The translations under genes and the position numbers were made by a program. Source: Adiantum capillus-veneris (taxonomy: Eukaryota > Streptophyta > Polypodiopsida > Polypodiales > Pteridaceae). From it: DNA of 64,000 nt. Of the stretch, positions 60,740 through 64,000 are shown one piece after another. The notes under the pieces are model-generated. The model was not told the origin of the DNA and ran no database searches. It saw nothing but the letters and a program-made list of their open reading frames with translations. How positions within the stretch are numbered: the stretch's first letter is position 1; each line of letters starts with the position of its first letter. The DNA is taken from positions 64,863,753-64,927,752 of the forward strand of contig CM043959.1 in the NCBI GenBank assembly GCA_014529385.2. The letters run 5' to 3'.

Positions 60740-61370
60740 AAAGCATTGTAATCGCCCTTGATTACGCCTGCAAAACAGACAGAAAACACTGTCTTAGCAG
60801 ACACTGACTGGTAGTACTAACGCACTAGGAACACGCATCTAGCACATGTACCAATCGGCAGTCACATCACACGATATCATAGGACATCACTTGACATTAC
60901 AAGACATCACATGACTAATCATATTTAACATTCATTTGGATCTCAGACCATGATTTATTGGCAATGCAATTAGCAACCGCATCTAGATCCACTCAGGATC
61001 TCATAGATGCCCGATTGACTAATCCCTATTGCAACCATGTCTATTGAGATCATTCAGACCAAAATGTTGCAGTCATTTCGTCCATCAATTCCTGCACTTA
61101 AACAAGTCAAGAACAAATCAGTATCATATTATCGGGAATGTCATTTCATAAAGTCATTACAGCAGAATACTGTCAGCTCTCAGTATCCCTGAAGCTCAAA
61201 GAGACATCAATGACTCTAGTATTCAAAATTCGTGGCATCTGTTGACAAAGGAGCGGAGTAACTCCCCTCTTGTGCATACCCACTGCACTAGATTTGCGGC
61301 CAAGCTGAATTCCGGGTTCCAATTGGAATAGACTATGCTAAATTAAAAGCTCAAGGTAAAGTTTCACAAT
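60740..61370 (-). other. gypsy-3 3' untranslated region
   Basis: About 630 bases between the chromodomain end and the purine tract; no recognisable gene. Confidence 0.4.
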
Positions 61371-62640
61371 CTAAGGAGTATCTGCTAGGTCCTCCTCCAT
61401 CCACTTCGCATCCAATGCATGATAGTTCTTGAATTTAACCAAGAACCGCCTTATCATTGTCTTAATGTGCCAATATCTGTTTTGGAACAAGGATCTTCTC
61501 GTTTTCTTCCACTTCGGGTTGCTGATCAGGCTCCCCATCTTCGGGCACATCGCCTTTAAAAATCCTTTGGAGACTCCCATGAAAAGCATTGTGAATCCTC
61601 CAAGTTTCAGGCAGCTTTAGTTGAAAGGAGACATCATTTATCTTTTCGGAGATCTGGAAAGGTCCGTAGTATCGCATACTAAGCTTTGGAAAAAGCCTCT
61701 CCTTTTCCTTTTTCTTTCTCAGGCGTGCCTTTTCAAAACGTAAGAGCACCCAATCGTCCTCCTTCAATTTCAAATCACGACGATGGCGATCTACTGCCTC
61801 TTTCTGTCTTTCTTGAGATTTCTGCAAAGCCTCGCGGACCTTGGCAAAAGCCATGTCCAAGTCGTGCGTGTACTCATCGCCTTCAAAAATTTTATCTTTC
61901 GTGCCCTTCAATAATCTCAAATGGTGCCTTCCCCGGCGAAGAGTGTATTGTGTTATTGTAGGGAAATTCCACCAAAGGTAAATACTTTTCCCATTGAGTC
62001 TTCTGATTTGAGATGTAAGACTTCAATAAATCTAGAACCACTGAATTGGCAAATCTTAGATTGCCCATCAGTCTTTGTGGGTGAAAAGATGACGAGAACT
62101 GCAACCGCGTGCCAATGTTCTCCCAAATTGCCTTCCAAAACAAACTTGTAAATCTGGGGTCCGTGTCGGAGACAATCGTCTCGGGCATGCCATGTAATCT
62201 GAAGATTTGGGCCACAAACAATCTTGCTAAGTGATCCGGCTTGACTGTTTTCTTCACTGGAATGAAATGAGCTTGCTTGCTAAACCTGTCAATAACAGTC
62301 CAGATACCATCGTGACCACTCTGTGTTCTCGGGAGATCAAAAATAAAATCCATTGCAATACTTTCCCAGGGGCGGGTGGGTATGGACAAAGGCTGTAACA
62401 ATCCCTGTGCTTTATGCCTGTCAAACTTGACCTTCTCGCATACCAAGCACCTGCTCACAAACTCATCCACATCCTTCTTGAGTGTCGGCCAAAAGAAGTA
62501 TCTCTCTACCCCTTTCAAGGTGGTAGCAATGCCGCGGTGACCTGTAAAAGGTGGACAGTGGCATTCAGTCATAACCTTTTCCCTCAACGGCTGTGTAACG
62601 CACAACATTGTTTTCCTCATTAAGTAGCCATCCCGAATGG
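61371..62640 (-). pseudogene. gypsy-3 integrase and chromodomain
   Basis: Minus-strand order: H2C2 zinc region (FTGHRGIATTLKGVERYFFWP...CLVCEKVK), then the integrase core with AMDFIFDLP, SDTDPRFTS and FHPQRLMGNL, where the usual Asp-Gly-Gln/Glu segment is shifted by an indel. The C-terminal region is RFEKARLRKKKEKERLFPKLSMRYYGPF..., followed by chromodomain RFLVKFKNYHALDAKWMEED near 61,430. Two frameshifts (near 62,050/61,900 and near 61,470) disable it. The upstream end is cut at 62,651 by the LTR of gypsy-4, so its RT and RNase H would lie beyond that insertion, outside the window. Confidence 0.85.
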
Positions 62641-62651
62641 AATATCCCGCT

Positions 62652-63877
62652 TGTCACGTGACACATCCCAACCCTATGTGTCCGTGGACAGTCTACACCA
62701 TAGTAGGGTTCAGTCAGTCCGATCAGTTTAGAATAGCAGTGATCTGGCACTTTTGTGAGTCTATTCGTAGACCGTGCATGCCCAGTCACTTAGCATAGAT
62801 GCATATCCTCCGGTTGCACACAGCATGATCATCGAAATTCCCATCAGAATCCATTCGCATCAGTTAGGGGAATTTTCCAATGCATTTAGCCTATTTTCCT
62901 ATTTATTGGGATTTTCACTTATTATTTTTAAGTGACTTTTCTACAAAAGTAGGTAGGGCAATTTTGCTAAGTTAATATATAAGCAAACCAAAGTTCACAC
63001 TTTCTGGCAGAAGAGGCAGCAGGAGCACATGCTCAACAGGCAACTTCTCAGCAGAACCCCCCCAAGAGGCCTAGCGTTTTTGGAGCAGATCCATCAGCCT
63101 AGCGTTTTTGCATGAAGAACCAGCCTTGGTGTTTTGCACAGCAGATCAGCCCCGGCGACTACAGCAGACAATAGATCAGCCTAGCGTTTTTGCATCTGCT
63201 ACAAACCCTAGCGTTTTGCAGATTCTCCGCGACGGAAGGTCAAAGAACATCAGCGTTTTCAGTTTTCAGCCCTTAGTACCCGCAGATCAAGTCCCGAACC
63301 TTGCAGATCTCACCTTCCCGCAGCAGTTCCTCGCCACATGGTTAGTTTCCGCAAGGTTTACAGTTTCAGCCCGGAAAACACAGATTTCAACATCTGCGTT
63401 TTCAGCGCGTCGTCGTCGCATCGTCGTCATCGACATCATCACCGACATAGAGTCAGAATTCAGCAGATAGAAGATTCGCAGATTTCAGCCCATAGCGTTT
63501 TTGGACAGCAATAGAAAGATTGCAGATTTCAGCCACCAAGTCGTCGTCGTCACCACCGTCGTCGTCATCGGCATAGTCCCATTGCATCAGTCCATTTCAT
63601 ATGCATTGTACACCTTTGTGCAATCAAAGTAGACCACTCGCCGACGAGAGTGGGGCCTTCGTAGGAGGGTTTTACAACCTCTCGGTGTCGTATCTTTTCT
63701 CTCTCCTTCTCTCAGTCTCATTCATTTGCATGCACAATATCCACTCACTTTGTTCGTGATCATAACACTCTCCATAAGACGGAAAGCTCTCTCTTTCCCT
63801 AAGAACTAAAAGGAACCTTGAGCAATAAAGATCACTAATATTGAGAAAATACAACATTCATTCCGCTGCACTTAACA
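62652..63877 (+). repeat. gypsy-4 5' LTR (about 1,226 bp)
   Basis: Begins TGTCACGTGACACATCCCAAC and ends CCGCTGCACTTAACA. TATA-like AATATATAAGCAAACC lies at about 62,974. It is the same family as the gypsy-1 LTR in opposite orientation, sharing the start, TATA region, GGAGGGTTTTACAA block and end. The 5-mer before it is CCGCT; the far end of the element is outside the window, so no target duplication can be checked. Confidence 0.83.
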
Positions 63878-64000
63878 TTGGTATCAGAGCTTTGGAAGTG
63901 TTCTGCATTACTCAAGGAAAGAACCACGAGAACCACAAGAATTTTTTTGCTTTTGCGATCGTACGAACCCATTTTTACCTGGGCGTGGCGATTCTTAATC
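63878..64000 (+). mobile_element. gypsy-4 primer-binding site and leader, running off the window
   Basis: TTGGTATCAGAGC at 63,878-63,890 follows the LTR; the next 110 bases resemble the gypsy-1 leader (GGAA.TGTTCTG...AAGAACCAC). The gag start is not reached. Confidence 0.8.

Overview
The window is repeat-rich nuclear DNA of a land plant. Two plant-type host genes can be recognised: a CRIB-RhoGAP (RopGAP) gene on the minus strand at 8,870-11,628, and a NUP96/MOS3/SAR3-type nucleoporin gene on the plus strand from about 48.6 kb. Everything else that can be identified is transposable-element DNA in various states of decay, plus many long CT, GT and AT microsatellites. The protein divergence and repeat style would fit a fern or other early-diverging vascular plant, but that is a guess; land plant is the safe statement.

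Layout. 1-8,869: no host gene; microsatellites, a tRNA-like SINE relic (about 3.49 kb) and two copies of a foldback element (5.4 and 6.1 kb). 8,870-12,442: the RopGAP gene with five supported exons and a doubtful 5' exon. 12.6-17.8 kb: non-coding DNA with diverged duplications, a near-perfect 146-bp-arm hairpin (15,802-16,134) and microsatellites. 17.8-18.8 kb: a relic reverse transcriptase resembling Penelope-like or related RTs. 19.2-23.0 kb: a Ty1/copia relic lacking most of its RT and carrying a tRNA-like insertion inside its integrase. 23.2-26.7 kb: a second, older copia relic with part of its LTR. 28.1-28.4 kb: a Ty3/gypsy RT scrap.

29.66-about 40.07 kb is best read as one large CACTA-type DNA transposon. 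It starts with CACTACAAGA, has subterminal GAGACG/GCGACG repeats at both ends, a broken three-exon accessory gene, an array of eight hairpins and a coiled-coil gene relic. A complete 5.5-kb copia element (33,105-38,622) is nested inside it. Joining the DNA on each side of that copia, minus one copy of the target duplication, gives an open reading frame. A sister copy of the copia (41,440-46,882) lies 2.8 kb away in the opposite orientation. The two share 192-bp LTRs and the same frameshift between integrase and RT, but carry different private deletions.

From 48.6 kb the NUP96-like gene encodes the autopeptidase fold with the HFS cleavage site and the Nup96 region. Its 3' exons are not visible: after 51,361 the window is filled by Ty3/gypsy elements. 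These are a minus-strand element truncated at its 3' end (52,095-57,926), the 3' end of a plus-strand chromodomain gypsy (57,927-60,182), the 3' end of a minus-strand chromodomain gypsy (60,184-62,640), and the 5' LTR of a plus-strand relative of the first (62,652-63,877) that runs off the window. No retroelement here has an intact gag-pol frame, so all look individually non-autonomous. No rRNA gene, complete tRNA gene or CRISPR array was seen.
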